Shown in pieces: positions 48,719-63,000 of a stretch of DNA of 64,000 nucleotides. Source of the DNA: Brugia malayi (lineage: Eukaryota; Nematoda; Chromadorea; Rhabditida; Onchocercidae); contig NW_025062477.1 of assembly GCF_000002995.4 (NCBI RefSeq), positions 5,242,649 through 5,306,648 on the forward strand, in the 5' to 3' direction. The notes below the pieces were generated by a model that was not told where the DNA came from, ran no database searches, and was given only the letters and a program-made list of their open reading frames with translations. Each line of letters opens with the position of its first letter. Position 1 is the stretch's first letter. Both the position numbers and the translations under genes were made by a program.

Positions 48719-50172
48719 GTTCAGAGCACGGACGAGGGATGTAGTAAATTCATCACTAGCTACTGATATCTTATCATATCACTCATTTAAGATTGGAATC
48801 TAATTATGGGGAATATAACAGTAAGTGAGGTCTTCTATTCATGCTTGCTTGTAGATCTTCCAATCTTTTCTTTGTTATAAATCAATTTGCATCAAAATAT
48901 TTGTGCCTAAATGGAATAGCAGTAGAAGAAAATAAATGATTCATATTCATTTACTTATTTATTTGTGGTATACTAATATAATTGAATGGAATTCATCTAT
49001 AATTAAATACTTTGATTCGTCGTAATAAATATTTTGAGAATTCATTTGGATTTGTTGGGGATCTGATGCATATTTTGCTAAATTAATGAATGGTATATTA
49101 ATTAATAGTGCAAATGTTAGAGTACATTTAATATTCTGCTTCTTTTTCATTTGTTTTTGAAAAAGTTAAGTCAAAATTTAAAATCAAAAATTTTTTTTAT
49201 CATAGATAATTTTATTAATATATATTTCGAATGTGGAATGGTGAAATAAATTATCCCTAATCTAGGAGTTAAAAAAAAAGAAAAAAAGATTACAATAAAT
49301 AAATAAACAATTGAAATTTTAGTACTACATTAAAAAATAATGTATGGGAAATTTGTCTAATTTAAATTTTAATCACCATTTTAATTTAAATGTTAATCAT
49401 ACAGTAGTTTTATGATTTTAGTGATATACTATTGTGATAAATGTTTCATTGAAAAAAGTTTAATTTTCAAAAAGACAAGAAATTCTAATGGATGTTGTGA
49501 TAAGGAAGAATTTCTTTAATTGCTTATCTTTTTTTTAAAAAAATATTATCCTTCATTTTGAAATTATTAATCATTTTATTTCGCGTATTACACTAATAAT
49601 TTATCACCAGTATATCTATTTAACTTTAAAAAGTAAAGGTTAAAAAAAAACATAAAACAAATAAAAAAGAAAAAATAAGTGATAGAAGTTTACGTAAAAC
49701 AAATAACAGTAAAATTTGTTTTTCAACAAATTGAAGCCAATTTTCTTCATTGTTTATCTAAGAAGTATTTTGAAACTTTTATTAGCTTATGATAATTCCT
49801 TCAAAAATAATTCCACAGTAAGCATTTAAACTTTACAAATTTTTAATTTCTAAATTAATTAGTTTTAAAATGTTATCCATATGATAGAAGTAAAAAAGAA
49901 AAGAAAAACAAAAATAAATAAATAAAAATTTTAATTAATAATATAAAATCGTTAATTGAGAATGTAAAAGATTGTTAAATTCTTATTTTCTCTCTCATTC
50001 TTTCTCCTTTTTTTTGTTTTTTCTTTTTCTGATGTAAATAAGTGAAAACGATATTTTAAAATTGTTTAATCATACATCTGAGTTAAAAAAAAAAAAGAAC
50101 AGAAGTTAGACGTTAAAAGTTATGATTAATTATTTGAAGAAATTACCTCAAGCTAATGAAGTTTTTGAAACC

Positions 50173-50229
<57 letters not shown>

Positions 50230-53200
50230 AGCTGTTAGAAATAAAATGTTGCAACATTTGACAATGTTATATATCATAGCATGCATTAGATCAATAGATC
50301 GATATATCATTCGTTAGATTTTAATTAAATAAAATCAAATGAAGAGTTAAAAAAAAATTTTCGTTTTTTTTTTTTTTTTTAAATTTCTATTATTTGTCTT
50401 TTCTTTTAAATTATTTGTTATTCGCATTCTTTCATTCTTTCACTATTTATCATTTATTTTTTGCATTCCTGAAACAATTACTCATCTTCTATTCCTTTGG
50501 ATATTGCTTACTTTAACAAAATATCTAAGATTTCTCGTTTTCTTCAAAGTGATATTTTGAGAATTTATAAATCTATTCTTATATTATATATATATGCTTT
50601 ATGTTCATAACTTTTTGTTTTTACTCTTATTTCTATGTCGTAGCATTTAACATAAATTATATTGCGAGCAAAAATCAATGATTAAATGTACTCAATTAAT
50701 GCTAAAGTAATTATGTGATTGCATTTAGGCTCAAATATATTGCTAATAATCAAACCAATTAATGAAGACGAATTCATATATTTCTTTGTAAACAAAAAAT
50801 AAGCTTTTTTATTTACATACACAATGCATATTATTTTATGCGAGAATTCAAATAAACCTTGGAATAAAAGCATTTTGCATTTTGTATTGTTTTGAGTGCA
50901 ATCTGTTTAATGCTATATGAAGTGATAATCGATTAGTATGAATACAGTAGATTAAATCGAAATTTCATAGGCTCTAATCATAACTGTTGAAAGTTTAAAT
51001 ATCTTCAAATAGCTAAACTTTTGATTAAAAAAAGAAAAAATCCGTCAATGGCTTTTCTTTTCATCATCCAATCACTGTGGTAATTATTATCGACTGCTGC
51101 ATAAAATTGCGTGGAATGAACTTTCATCTTTTCAAATTCAATTCAATAACCACAAATATTGGAATAAAAAAATTTTTGGCATAATTATGTCAGATCAATA
51201 ATTTCCATAATTTACTTTTTGTTAATCAGTAATGATGAACAGGCAATTAATTCATTTAAAATTCAAGCATTTCATAATTTTTACAAAACTTTTTCAATTA
51301 TCATCAAATATATCATACAATTTGTTTCCAATTAAATTTATCTATCATTAATATTATCACTTATCATCATACCTTTAAGATTCATTTCGAAATTAAATAT
51401 AAGAATTATTTTAAACCTACTCCTCATCACATATTATTTTTATGGTCTAAAAGCTAAGCATAAATATGGAACTGCTTATTGAAAGACTGTATAACATTTA
51501 TACTTAAAAGAAGTACCAAAGATAAATAATAAAATTTGTGAATGTAAAAATTTCAATACTTACTTATTTTTTTAGAGAACACTTTTAGGAGTGGATAAAT
51601 CAAAGAACTTAAAATATAATTTGATGAATTTTTTTTTTACTCCATCATTTTTTTAATTAATTGGTAATATCTATGTGAATTATTATTATTATTGTTATTG
51701 TTATTGTTATTGTCAATATTAATAATTGGATCATTAATTTATCAAAAAGATAATAATTGTTCCTGAACAAAAACATAATTTAATATTGCCATTTATTTGT
51801 TTGGAAAAATTTCCCAAGATCTCTAAGCATTTAATATTTTTAAAGTTCGCTACATTACTTTAGCAAAATGGCTAGAGAAATATGTGCACAAAGATTTTGT
51901 CAAAATTCACATCATCAATCATTTTGTTGTTTCAAATGTTATTTCAAAATATTGTTTATTTCACAATTAGATGTGCTTTCCTTTGCTAAGGCATATTAAA
52001 AATGAATATGAAATAAGCAACTTAAATGTGTAATTACTTCATATTATGTTTTTCAAATTTTAAAATTGCAACTCTGTCTCTAGTTTTTGAACTTGTTCAT
52101 CTATTTAAGTTAGAGAATGTTTGTGATTTTCCAAAATTTCAAATTCAATTACTTATATAAATGCAAAAAAAAAAATTATATTTCTAAAATTTACATTTCT
52201 CTAAAATTTTTTGAATTATGTCAATAAATTAAAAAAGTAAATTGAAAGGTTTAAATTTTCCGAAAATATTTATTGCTTTTGTCTCATTCCATTATTCAAT
52301 TATGTTATTTTTAATGAATTAAATTCCAAGTAAACCGAAACGATTACTTTAATTTGATTAGCAAATTTTCACATCGATTCATTATTAAGCTTTCAATTTA
52401 AAACTTCTAAACTATCGTCACTGCATTTCTTAACAGTCCTTCTTATCATCAAAGAATGTTAACATACATTATTGAAGAAAGTTATCTGTCAGAGTTTCAA
52501 AAAAATTTGCAGTATTAGTCGCCAAACTTTTTAACTTAATGTGTTGTTTACAAATAACAATAAATAATAATAATTAAAAATACTGCGTACATATCAGTTA
52601 ATCAAATGCAAATGTGAATGAAATCAATGCCATTTAGAAATATTTTATGAGTAATATTAATCAAATTATCAACAATTTTTGTCGCTTTTCTATTAAAATT
52701 ATAAGTTAGAGATTAAAAAAAATTTTTTAAAAATAATTTGACGTTTTCTATTATTTAAATATAATAATTTAATAACAAAGAAAATATATTTTAATGTATG
52801 CTTATAATTTATACATTTTTGATCAAAATTTTTTTGCATCTTGAATATAACAAATGATAATAATTAATAATTAAAATGAAATAGAAATGGAAGCTAAATT
52901 AATGCCATTCAAAAATAATTAGCACACGAACAATAACCTCAACAAAATAATTAATTAGCTATTAGTGCATGAAAGAAAGCAAATAATAATTTAACTAATC
53001 ACAAAATTTTTGCATGCTTAACTTTTGCTATGAAAATTTAAAGTTTTTAATAAAAATGAGAAAAAAAAAAGTAATTTTGATGGAGTAAAAAAAAATTTAA
53101 GTAACAGTTAAAAAATTTGCATTAGTTTTTCTTTTTTTCGAACTAAATTTTTCATTTCGTTCTTGCTATTTCAATTATTAGTATTAATATTTATTAATCT

Positions 53201-54161
53201 AATATTATCATTAAGCAAGAAAAACACAAAAATCACAAATTGTTTTTCCACTCCATTTCTTCACAACTGAAATCAAAATTTATTTTCCGTTCATATATTA
53301 GCCAATAATATTTTTCGCAAAAAGATATTATAAAAGGCCTAAAAGAATGATACATTTGCTTTTTGGCTTAACTAGTATTTAAAAAAAAAAAAGAAAAAAA
53401 AATTTCTTGAACTTTAATTTTATAAAATTAACAACGTTGAATTGCTTATGTATATTATTATTAAAAACATAGAAATAATAATTAGCAATAAAAGTTTGGG
53501 TGAAAAAAAAAACATATGTTAAATTCAAAAATACGACAATAGAAGTATATCAACGTAGCCTAACGTAGGTGTATTAAGCTAATATTGTGACAACTAATCG
53601 TTGACAATATGTGAAATATTAAGTTTATTCTTTCTGTTTCTTAATTTTTACTGGAATTTGTTATACTTTTGTTATATTATTATTTTGAGCTTTTATTTCA
53701 ACGTCTCAATTGAATAGCAACTAATCATGACTTATTATTTCCCATTTATAACTTTTAAAACCTATTAATAACTTTTTTTTTTTAAGAGGACGTATAAATG
53801 TCTTAATTAATCGATGAGTTAATTATTTTCAATAATATCAGTTTTGAGCTGCATGTAATCATCTTCTTAATTTTGAAAACATGAAATAAGATTTAAAAAA
53901 AAAGAAAAGAAAAAAGAAAGAGATAAATCGGGATCCGAAATTGAATTCGAATAAGAAAATTATTACTTTAATACCTAAATTGATAACAATTTCAAAATTT
54001 TCGTCAACGATCTATCTTAGATCTAATCTTTATTATTTCTTAAAAATTGTAACAAATATTTTAAATGTTATAAATTTAAAAAAAAAAAGTATTCTTATGC
54101 TTAAAATTTCAAATGATTTCATTTTATAAATTTTAATTCTTTACTGCTGTAATTATTACAG
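48719..54161. other. Long AT-rich intergenic spacer with microsatellites
   Basis: No exon supported; ORFs at 48959, 50682 and 53941 lack motifs and splice context. It contains an (AG)24 microsatellite at 50177-50224 and an ATT/GTT triplet array near 51678-51711. Homopolymer runs are frequent. Confidence 0.55.
50177..50224. repeat. (AG)24 microsatellite
   Basis: An uninterrupted 48-nt AG dinucleotide array in intergenic DNA. Confidence 0.95.
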
Positions 54162-54166
54162 AAGCG

Positions 54167-55816
54167 ATGGATTTTGATTCACAGCATCAGAAATGGTTTT
54201 GTTGTTGCTGTCATTTGACACGTGGTCTGGTGATATTGTCAAGCGCTGAAATTATCTTATCACTTTTCCTATTATTATATGCAATTGCTTATATTGCTTT
54301 ATCAAATTCTAATGAACAGGTTATTATTATTATCGTTATTGTTATTATTATGTTTAAAGGTTAAAAAGAAAAAAATGAATATCTAAAAAAAGTGATTAAA
54401 AAGAAAAAAAAATTGATAATTTGAAATGACATTTTTCATTTGTTGTTTTTTCTGCTTTTTTTAAAAAAGAAAGAAAGAAAAAAGAAACTAAAAAAATATT
54501 TGATAATAGCTAATAGGGTATCAGTGTACTATGACAAAATTTGAAATTCAAATAAAGTAAAATTAAAATTTTTAATTGTGCAGCACGATAATATGTTATG
54601 GTTTATGATAATATTAATGTCAATTAGCATCATGTTTGGTGTGACATCAGCACTTTTGATCTTTGGAATTAACAAATACAAGGTTATTTATTTATCTCTT
54701 TAACTGTTTATTTATTATTTTATTCATTTAGCTAAGCTATTTAATCGTTTCATTATAACATTCATTTGCTAATTTCTTATTTTCTGACCATTTAATTTAT
54801 TAATTTATAGGAAAGTTATTCATATATTTATTAGAAAAAATCATTTTTTTAGTTTGCCTTTTTTTTTTTTTCACTGATTTAAGTTAAAATTTCAGGTAAA
54901 ATTAATGTATCCGACTTTGGTAGCTCGAGCAATAATTGTTTTTTTCATGCAAGCATTCGGTGTTTCAATAATTGTTCGACCATCTCATGCTATCGATGTT
55001 ATAAATTTGAATGAATCAAATGATGAAATAATGCATAAAAATTTTGTTCAGGAAAAGATGCGAATTAAAATGGTAAAAAATTAAAATTTCATACATTTTT
55101 GTTCTAAAGTGTTAATAAAAATTTTTTGAAAAGAAAACGAAGTTGGATAATAATTAATTTTAATTTGTGCTATTAATGCACACTCCAATTTATAACATAA
55201 GCAACATTTAAATACAAAGTTAACAATATGTACAAATTTTAGAATGAATTATCAGCTGCGCAACGCTTATCATTGTTAATATTTTTTATGATATTAATAT
55301 CAACATTTGTATTTTATACACTTTATTTAATTGTGCGATGTATTCGTTATGTGAAAGCATACAAACGACTTTTGAATAGAAAACGTTCATTTATCGCTGC
55401 TTGTCACATTAGTATGTTTTTTTTTAACTAATAATTTCGAATTTTATTTTATTAATTGAAACCTTCAAAGTATTAACTTAGTTATGAGTTAATAATTATT
55501 GCACAAGAAATTATTTTACATCGAATATTAACTAGGGTAAGAATGTTAATAGATTACCAAGAAAATAAAAATAAGCTATTAGCATGATAAATAACCTTAG
55601 GCTTAAATAAATAAATAAATAATTAAGATCTAATTCATTAATCTAATTCATTGATTAGTAGATAGATATCATGTATTTTTAATATCACAAATCATTTACA
55701 GAGTACTAATTAACAAATATTTATATTCTTATTATCACAGATCACTGATTTTCAATGTTTCAGATATATTGGATAAACGACAAAGCTCGTTGCATTCTAA
55801 AAATTTTGAAGCATAA
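54167..55816 (+). CDS. Four-transmembrane protein, LAPTM/tetraspan-like nematode family
   Basis: Exons 54167-54319, 54584-54682, 54896-55072, 55243-55411 and 55764-55816 join in phase to give 216 aa. A Cys-rich start (HQKWFCCCCHLTRG) precedes TM1 (LSLFLLLYAIAYIAL). TM2 is MLWFMIILMSISIMFGVTSA, TM3 ARAIIVFFMQAFGVSIIV and TM4 SLLIFFMILISTFVFYTLYL. A basic tail follows (KAYKRLLNRKRSF, ILDKRQSS). Short N-terminal Cys cluster plus four TMs resemble the LAPTM-like four-TM proteins common in nematodes, which probably reside in endolysosomal or plasma membranes; function is not established by the sequence. An acceptor (TTATTACAG) ends at 54161, only 5 nt before the ATG, typical of a trans-spliced leader site. 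The next gene is on the same strand, 1.2 kb downstream. Confidence 0.78.
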
Positions 55817-57008
55817 TGACTGGAAATATTTCTAAATAATTATTCATTGAAGCTTATTTATAAGTGATCTCATATTGCCTAAAATTGCTTGAATTTATTT
55901 ATAATATTATCCAATTTTTTTTCCTAGTTTTTTTATTTAAAAAAAAAAAATTTAATCTGGAAGTAAAATTTTTTAATTAAAAAAAATGGTAAAAAATAAT
56001 TTTTGTTTTTCATTTTATGGAAATGAAAGAGGAATAAAATAATAATTAATCAGTGTTTAATTTTGAATAAAATTGTATTATTTATATTATTTTTATTATG
56101 AATTTATAACTTGTTAATTTATAAATACAATATCATCTGATAAGACAATTATAGCAAAAAAAAAAGCTATTACTGATTCATAATTGCTTTTTAAAAATAT
56201 TGTAAAAACATTTTCAGTTTTTTTTTTTCTTTTTAATTTATATAAACAAAAATGAACAAACGAGCAGCAATGGAATTTATATAAATTCTTGGTATTCAGT
56301 AGTATTCATTAGTAAATTATTGTATGATCATAGCAAATTGAATTCATTTACACAAGAAAAATTTTAAATTTAAAGAAGAATATTCGATATAATTATATAA
56401 TAATCGATTTGAAAGGAAAAAAAAAGATTTTACACTGAAAGATTTATAATTTATTTAATTAATCTTTTCTGCAATTCCAAATTTGCAATGTGTTTGAATT
56501 AAAATAGAAAAATATTTGAACTGAAAGAAAAACAAAACGAAAAAGAAATTCTGGAAATATCTACAATATCATTAACAAATAAAATTTGCATTTGTGTTCG
56601 AAATAATACAACCGGCATTATTATTATTATTACTTCATTATTACAGTAAGAAATGATTATTAGATTTTTTTTTTTTAATTTAAATGAACTGTTATATATT
56701 TTAAATCAAAATTAGCATTTAATTTTTAACATAATTTTAATCTGTAAAATTTAAATTTGAATGATAATTATATGATAAAATGAAATTAAAACTCAAAAAC
56801 AACGTATATCATTTCCAGAATTATTGTCAAACGGTCGATATTTCTCGAAATGTATTTGCAAGAAAACTTTTTGTTACTTTTAAATTAATAATTTATATAA
56901 TACTGCAAATTTTGATAATTAATAATGGAAAATAATAATTGCGACATGAAATATATGTTGATATTTTGTCTTCTTTTACAGAGAAAATACAAATTTGATG
57001 CAAAAATC
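55817..57008. other. Spacer between the four-TM gene and the TRPC gene
   Basis: AT-rich with no exon seen. An acceptor TTTTACAG ends at 56981, 27 nt before the proposed TRPC start codon. At 1.2 kb the gap is longer than usual for nematode operons. Confidence 0.45.
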
Positions 57009-60000
57009 ATGAAAGAAGTTAATGCAGCAGCAATGAATCATTGTTTAGATGAAGTTGAACTTACTAATTAATTTAATTTATAAATTTCTTCAATTGCATT
57101 TCATTTCATAGTTAAAACTCCATGTTTTTTTCCCCTTTTGCTTTTTTTATAATAATATTTATTGCAATAAAAATGAATACATATTAATCATTAACAAATA
57201 TTAGGTACCAAATTTACCTGCTTTAAATATTTCTTATGATGGACGAGTGGAGTGGAATCCAACTAAATCAATGGATGCTACAATTCATCAATTTCGTTCC
57301 GCTGTGCTTAGCGCAAATGTCAGAATTATTAAGCAAATTCTTAAAGATTTGCATAATCTTGCACCTGTAAGTTCAAATAGTATTGATGGCTTTTTATAGA
57401 TTTTGATGGAATAAAAAAACTTATAAAAATTGTTTTCTTTTTAAATTATTAAAGAAAAAGCAAATGAAATAATTTAGATCTAAAATTTAAAAAAAATGAT
57501 CTGAGGTTCAAAAAAAAAAAAAAAAAAAACAATTTTAGCTTAAAAAATAATACAAAAAAAAAAAAAAAAAATGAGAATTGAAGTGCAAAAATTTGTAAAT
57601 TGCTAAGAAAAAATAAGAATACTGATTCTGCCATCTTATTATTGACAAAATGTTTGACTGATAAGTAATTAAGTTAACTCTTTCGAAATTAATTGAGGCA
57701 GTAAAAGTTATAAAAAGTTATGCTACTATCAATAAAATAAATGCTAAAATATTTGATGAATTTTCATCAAATATCATCGCTATTTTAAGGGTCAAATTGA
57801 GCGATTAATTGCATTACTCATTAATCGAACATCAGTTGAACCTACCAAAGAAGCATTGATGACAGCAATTTGTATTGGAAGTCGACCATTGGTTGAATTT
57901 ATTTTATCACTTTTTATGGAATATCCCGGTGAAGAACGTAACGGTTTGTACATTATTTTAGCACTGTATAAATTTTGTTAAAATTTAAAAAACATACAAA
58001 AATTAAATTTAAATTAAAATAAAAAATTAAAGAAGTTTAAATTAAAAACTAAGTTAAAATAATAATCAACATTAATTTTAGGTCATTTTAATAAGATAAC
58101 AACAATTTTTTCGTTTTTTGTTTTTTTTTTGTTTTTTAACCAATTTAATATTAACAATCTTAAACAAAAATTAACAAAATTTATATTATATTTGATCGAA
58201 AGGTATGTTGTTTACTTATTTTGAAATATTTCTTTTTTTTTTGTTTTGTTTGCAGGTTGTCGGAAATCGAAATCATTTCCAGTGCACATGACCCCACTAA
58301 TGCTTGCCTGTATATGTAATAACTTTGCCATCGTTCAATGTTTACTTCTCAGGAAGCATTATATGCAGTTACCACATCGACCTGATTGTAAATTTTAATT
58401 TTTAACTTTTTTTTTTCTTGCTGTGTCTATATATCATACTAAAAAAATTTTTTTTTCATTATTTAATTTTTTCCATCTTTTTTTCTTTTGTTTATTAATG
58501 ATTTAATTTGTCGAATTTAGAAATTATCGGAACAAAATAATAATTGCAAATTTTAAATATTAAGTAAATTCAGTTCTGAAGACTGAATTTAATATTAATG
58601 ATTTTTTTTAAAAAAGAAATAAATTGCAAAGGTCATTGTGATGAATGTTTACGAAGCGCACATTGCATGGAAAATAGTATAATTCTATTGGATACCTATC
58701 GTGCAATTAGTAGTGAATCATTCCTATGGCTTGCATGCACTGATCCGCTGCTTGCTGCATTCAATCTTGCAGTTGATTTGCAAGTATGCGAGGAAATGGA
58801 AAAGGAACACAAAGTAAACTTTGAAATGATAAACACAAACAATGCAATGCAATCATTCCTTCTCAATGATAAACCATTATCAGTGATAATAAATTATATT
58901 TCGGATATTAATGATTTAAAATTTTGGATGCTAAATTTTTGAAATATTTAATATATTTTTATTTTATTAATAGCTGTCAAAGATTATTACATCTTTCAAA
59001 TTACTAAATCTTTCTAATTATAATTTTTTTTTTAATAAAATAAAAAATAAAAAAAACAAATTGATAATTTATTGCAAACTTTATATAATACCTTTCAATG
59101 GAAGAATATTTTGAGCAAATATAGGTGGCATATAGGAATTTACGTCACAATGTGATGACATTTGCGGTCAAAATTGCTGAGCAATGCTGGACAACAGAAG
59201 AAATTCACGTGCTACTATCACGTAAAGTTGGATCACCTTTGGCTGATTGCGAATTACGCTTTCCACGTATTCAATTGGCTCTTAAGGCACATATGAAACC
59301 GGTGCAAATTCATTTTTACTTTTCTTTTTCTTATCAGCAATATCATTTTAAACAGTTTATTTTTTACGTGCAAATTCAACAACGTCTAATTTATACTTTA
59401 GACGTGTTTCATGCTAAATTAAGCGTTTTGTTTGTCTATGTAGCTAAGTGTTCTGAAATATTACTTACTAAACTATTCATAGTTGAAATTGTATAAAAGT
59501 ACAATTGGTAACTTTAGAACTCTAATTCATACTGATAATAATAATAGTGATATTAATGTAATATTTTTTGTTCTATCATATAACAATAATGTGAAATTTT
59601 CTACTGAAAATTAATAATATAATAATTTCAAACAATTCCAAAATGTCAATTAAATTTTTTTTTGTTTCCAAAAAAAATAAAATCAAAAATTTTAGTTTCT
59701 ATCTTTATTGGGTATTCAAGCAACAATAGAAGGCCACTGGCATGGAATGTGGACAGATAGTGGAAAATTTAAATGTCAAGATTTGAGTCGCAAATTCCGA
59801 CATTTTATCTGCTATCCAATTTTAGCATTACTTCATGCAATTAGCGCTGGAAGTTATATTGAAACTTTTAAATATCCATTAGCACGGTGAGTTGATGCAA
59901 TTTCATCAACGTTTTAAATTGTTTTAAAAACCAAAAGAAGAAAAGGAAAGAAATATTTGTAAGCAAACAGAAATTTTCTAAATTTTTAAACTTTTTTTTC

Positions 60001-63000
60001 GAATTTTATATTAGAAATAATCAAAATGATATGTTAGTGCTAATCAAAAATAGAAATATCAATTGAATGATAAATTACATTTGTATGTTTATAATTAATG
60101 ATCGATAAACGCAAAATTTAACTGATCAAACTTGTGATCTATGAACTTTTATCCATAACAACAACAAAAATAGATAATTTTAAACTTTTGACAAAAATTT
60201 TGTTCTATTTTCTTTTTTTGAAAAAATTATATGAGATTTTAGATATATGAGTAGATTAGCAAGTTACATATTATTTCTTACCATTTTAATTTTTATTCGA
60301 TATTTTGGAAGAACTGGCGAGCAATCATCTGAGCGATCACTTGTTAATAGCAGTTCGTTTTAAAAATCAATAATTTTTTTAACAAAATTATTTTTATAGC
60401 ACATATTTTAATTTGTAATAGAAAAAAAAACTTTTTGTTACTTCAAAATTATTGAATAATTTTTCTCACATAGAAATGTCATTAATGTTATGTGATAAAT
60501 AAAGGTAAGTAAAAAGATTTAAAGCAAACAAAAAAAAAAAATTTTGATTTGAAAAAAAAGAAAAGTATTTTCGTGGATGAAACTTTTATAATATTAATTA
60601 TTCAATTGGAAATGAATTCTTTTACAGATTTACGATTAATATTAGAGAGCTATGTATATTTATATGTTTATGGTATGGCTGTTATACATTATATCGAATT
60701 TGCTAGCAAAGGTTTTATGACATTTTACAATGTTTGGTGGCGATGGTTAAGTTTTTTTCTTCTTTTTCTTTCTCTCTCTCTCTTTTTGTTACTATTCCTG
60801 TTAATTTCTATAATGTAAACAAGCAAACAAACTGAGCCAAAAAAAGAAAGACGAAAGAGATTTAAATTGAAATCTATCTAAGCTTTTTCATTAATTTATA
60901 AATTAATAAACTTAACGAAATTTTTATTTAAATTTTAAGAAATATTTATAATACAGGTTTGATCTTATTTTAATATGGCTATTCTCAGGATCATTTTTTT
61001 GTTTTATTATGACAGCAGCTACCATTCATCAAGATGGTTTGAAACAATTACATCGAAGACATTGGGTTCGTTTCACATAACACAGCATCGTATAAAAGTT
61101 CGATTGGATAAAATGCAAAATAAAATTCATAAAAAAAAAAAAAAAAAAATGATATTTGAGCTTGAGGAATTTTTAGTAATTTGATACGTCGGACATTGCG
61201 AAATTAAATTGAATTGAAAAGGAAAAATTGCCAAAAAACAAATATGCAAACTTTTTTTTTAATTATGATAATTTCAGGTCTATTATGATTTTTAATAATT
61301 TCAGGTGTATTATGATTTTTCAATAATTTATGATATTTATTTTGGTACAGCTTCTATTATGGCTTTATGGAGACTTTTGTATTACTTTCAACTACAGCGT
61401 AATATTGGCTCAACTGTTGTAAGTACTATGAGAAAAAATTTTATAAAAAAGTTAGAGTTAATTTATTCGAATCTATTTTACAAAATTTATTTTAAATTGT
61501 AAAATATCTTTAATATGCTATTAAGAAAGAAATTAGTTCTTTTTGACACTATTAACACAAAAGACATCTTAAGGTGGCATTAATTAATTAATTAGCTTAA
61601 ACGTTAATGATATACTTGGATTCTTCCTCAATGATTATGGATTTTCTTGAATCATTGATGGATTTTTATAGATGTTAAATTGTTTATTTTGAAATTTATT
61701 TGTTCCATCTCACATTTAGAATGAATTTCAAAGTAAAATATATCTTTTACTTTTTTTTGTCTGCTAAGTGTATGAGAGATAAAAAAGTTTCCTATACAAT
61801 AAGTTAAGTTTTTACACCAAATTAAATTTTTTTTTTAAATCTTGCACCAAAATTATAATCTATGTTATTGAAAAAAAAAATTCGATGCTTCATGTTTTAT
61901 TTTATTTATGTTTAATAATGCTACTAAATGATAAGAATTTTTTATCAGTTTATCACTAATTATAATTAAGCATGCTCATCCATCAAAATTTGCTTAATTT
62001 TTTCATATTCCTTTATTCTAATAATTATATAATATTGCATATGGTTGTTGAAAATACATTCATATTTTTAATCATTTAATTACATTTCCTATCATTTAAA
62101 TTATCGTTTATTTAACATTGAAAAATAAAACAAAACGAAAGACAAAAAACAAATAAAAAAATCAAAGAATCATTTTTTATCTTATTTTCATTTCCGATAT
62201 CAATTTCTAAATGTATTCGTGATGTTACGATATTCCTATCAATAGCTGCTATCATAATGATATGCTTTTCATTGGGTATCAATACAATGTATCAAGCTTA
62301 TAATGAAAATCGTGTTTTGGATAAGAGTGGAAATATTATTCAACAAAAAGAAACTTATTCAAGGCATGACAAAAAGAAAAACAGAAAATTCAAAAACAAA
62401 GATAATAATAATAATATTATCCTAAAATTAGTGTAAAAATAAACATTAAAAAAATGATTTTCAAATTTCAGTTTCTTTCCTCATTTTTTAAAAGTTGATT
62501 TTAAATTTGGTTATCAAAGAATTGTTTGCTAATGTTTGAAATAATTGTAAAACAATAAGCATTGTAAAAAATAATTAATATTATGTTTATTTGTTAATTC
62601 TTTTTTTTGCAAAAACTTTATTTTTTCCTGAAATGCCATCTTTTTTTTTCTTTTTGCTACGATAATTTCACTTTTTTTTTATTTTTTATTGAAATGAAAT
62701 TAAATGTTGAAATTTTGTAGCATAGGAATAACATTTCGTAATTTGTATTGGTCATTTTATGGCTATCTTGCTCCTTGGGATTATAAACTTGTTGTGGGCA
62801 ATGCTGGACCTAACCAAGAACCTATCGAACATCCACTTACTAATTATGCAGGAGAAATTACAATTGCAATATTTCATATTGCTGTTGTAATAACTTTATT
62901 AAATTTAATGATTTCCATGTTGGTTCGTACAGCTGATACAGTTCTGGTCAGTTGGTCATTCTAATTTAGATAAAAAGTTTAATTAGATTATAAATTTTTT

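Noticed and set aside
53941..54129. 62-codon ORF directly upstream of the four-TM gene
   Set aside because: Low complexity and no start or splice support; the trans-splice-like acceptor at 54161 separates it from the real gene.
60549..60818. 89-codon ORF around TRPC exon 9
   Set aside because: Only 60628-60745 is exon; the rest reads into flanking introns, including a TCTCTC/Leu-Ser run.
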